Assembly (NCBI GenBank): GCA_934699135.1
Contig: CAKUVM010000070.1
Span: forward strand, 1-6,416
Direction: 5' to 3'
Source of the DNA: an uncultured Bacteroidales bacterium
GTDB taxonomy: Bacteria; Bacteroidota; Bacteroidia; Bacteroidales; Marinilabiliaceae
DNA: 6,416 nt
Position numbers and translations under genes: made by a program. The stretch's first letter is position 1; each line of letters begins with the position of its first letter. The notes under the pieces were generated by a model. That model was given only the letters and a program-made list of their open reading frames with translations. It was not told the origin of the DNA and ran no database searches. This document shows positions 6,355-6,416 of this stretch, piece by piece.

Positions 6355-6357
6355 CGA
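6342..6357. promoter_or_regulatory. Perfect 16-bp LacI-family operator
   Basis: tcgcaaacgtttgcga equals its own reverse complement. The central CG and CGCAAACG arms are those of LacI-family operators; it closely resembles the E. coli PurR box consensus as I recall it. Its centre lies about 72 bp upstream of the -33 box of the regulator gene. It is shared, in weaker form, with the control region of the transporter operon. Confidence 0.75.
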
Positions 6358-6416
6358 TAATTTGTGTTCTGCGACTTCCTTAAAGAGTGTAAAATGCAGA
6401 GTGTTCGCATTAACTT

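Noticed and set aside
6222..6410. A minus-strand frame of 62 codons with an Arg-Leu repeat.
   Set aside because: The repeat is just the translation of the 12-bp operator units, and the frame overlaps the regulator's promoter; no ribosome site or family similarity is seen.
6394..6416. A plus-strand ATG with seven open codons running to the right edge.
   Set aside because: Far too short to support as a gene; mentioned only in connection with a possible divergent unit.

Overview
The window looks like a piece of a Bacteroidales chromosome (Prevotellaceae or Muribaculaceae-like gut or oral bacteria would fit; I cannot place the genus). It carries a starch/maltodextrin utilisation locus. The organism call rests on SusA- and SusB-type enzymes side by side, promoters of the Bacteroidetes type (TTTG, 19 bases, TAnnTTTG), mostly weak or absent Shine-Dalgarno sequences, and a fairly GC-rich coding sequence. 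All genes lie on the minus strand, so transcription runs from right to left.

Layout, in transcription order. A control region fills 6171-6416, with a perfect 16-bp LacI-family palindrome preceded by a tandem array of its half-sites. Next comes a LacI-family regulator (5151-6170), then a decayed yjbR/MmcQ-family gene 28 bases downstream (4860-5122). A second control region (4589-4859) holds a Bacteroidetes-type promoter and two further copies of the operator motif. It drives an apparent operon: an MFS sugar transporter (3281-4588), a secreted SusA-like GH13 neopullulanase/alpha-amylase (1353-3221) and a SusB-like GH97 alpha-glucosidase with a lipoprotein signal (1-1317, cut by the left edge).

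How the genes probably work together: the GH13 enzyme cuts maltodextrins in the periplasm, the GH97 enzyme releases glucose from the non-reducing ends, and the MFS protein carries maltose or a related sugar across the inner membrane. The LacI-family protein senses a sugar ligand and, judging from the shared palindromes, controls both the transporter-enzyme operon and its own region. No SusC/SusD pair, maltose phosphorylase or SusR-type regulator is in view. The right edge stops inside what may be a divergent control region.

I see no wholly new system. The most interesting parts are the regulatory DNA (tandem half-site array, and palindromes placed about 65-72 bp upstream of both -33 boxes) and the replacement of the classical SusR control by a LacI-type protein.
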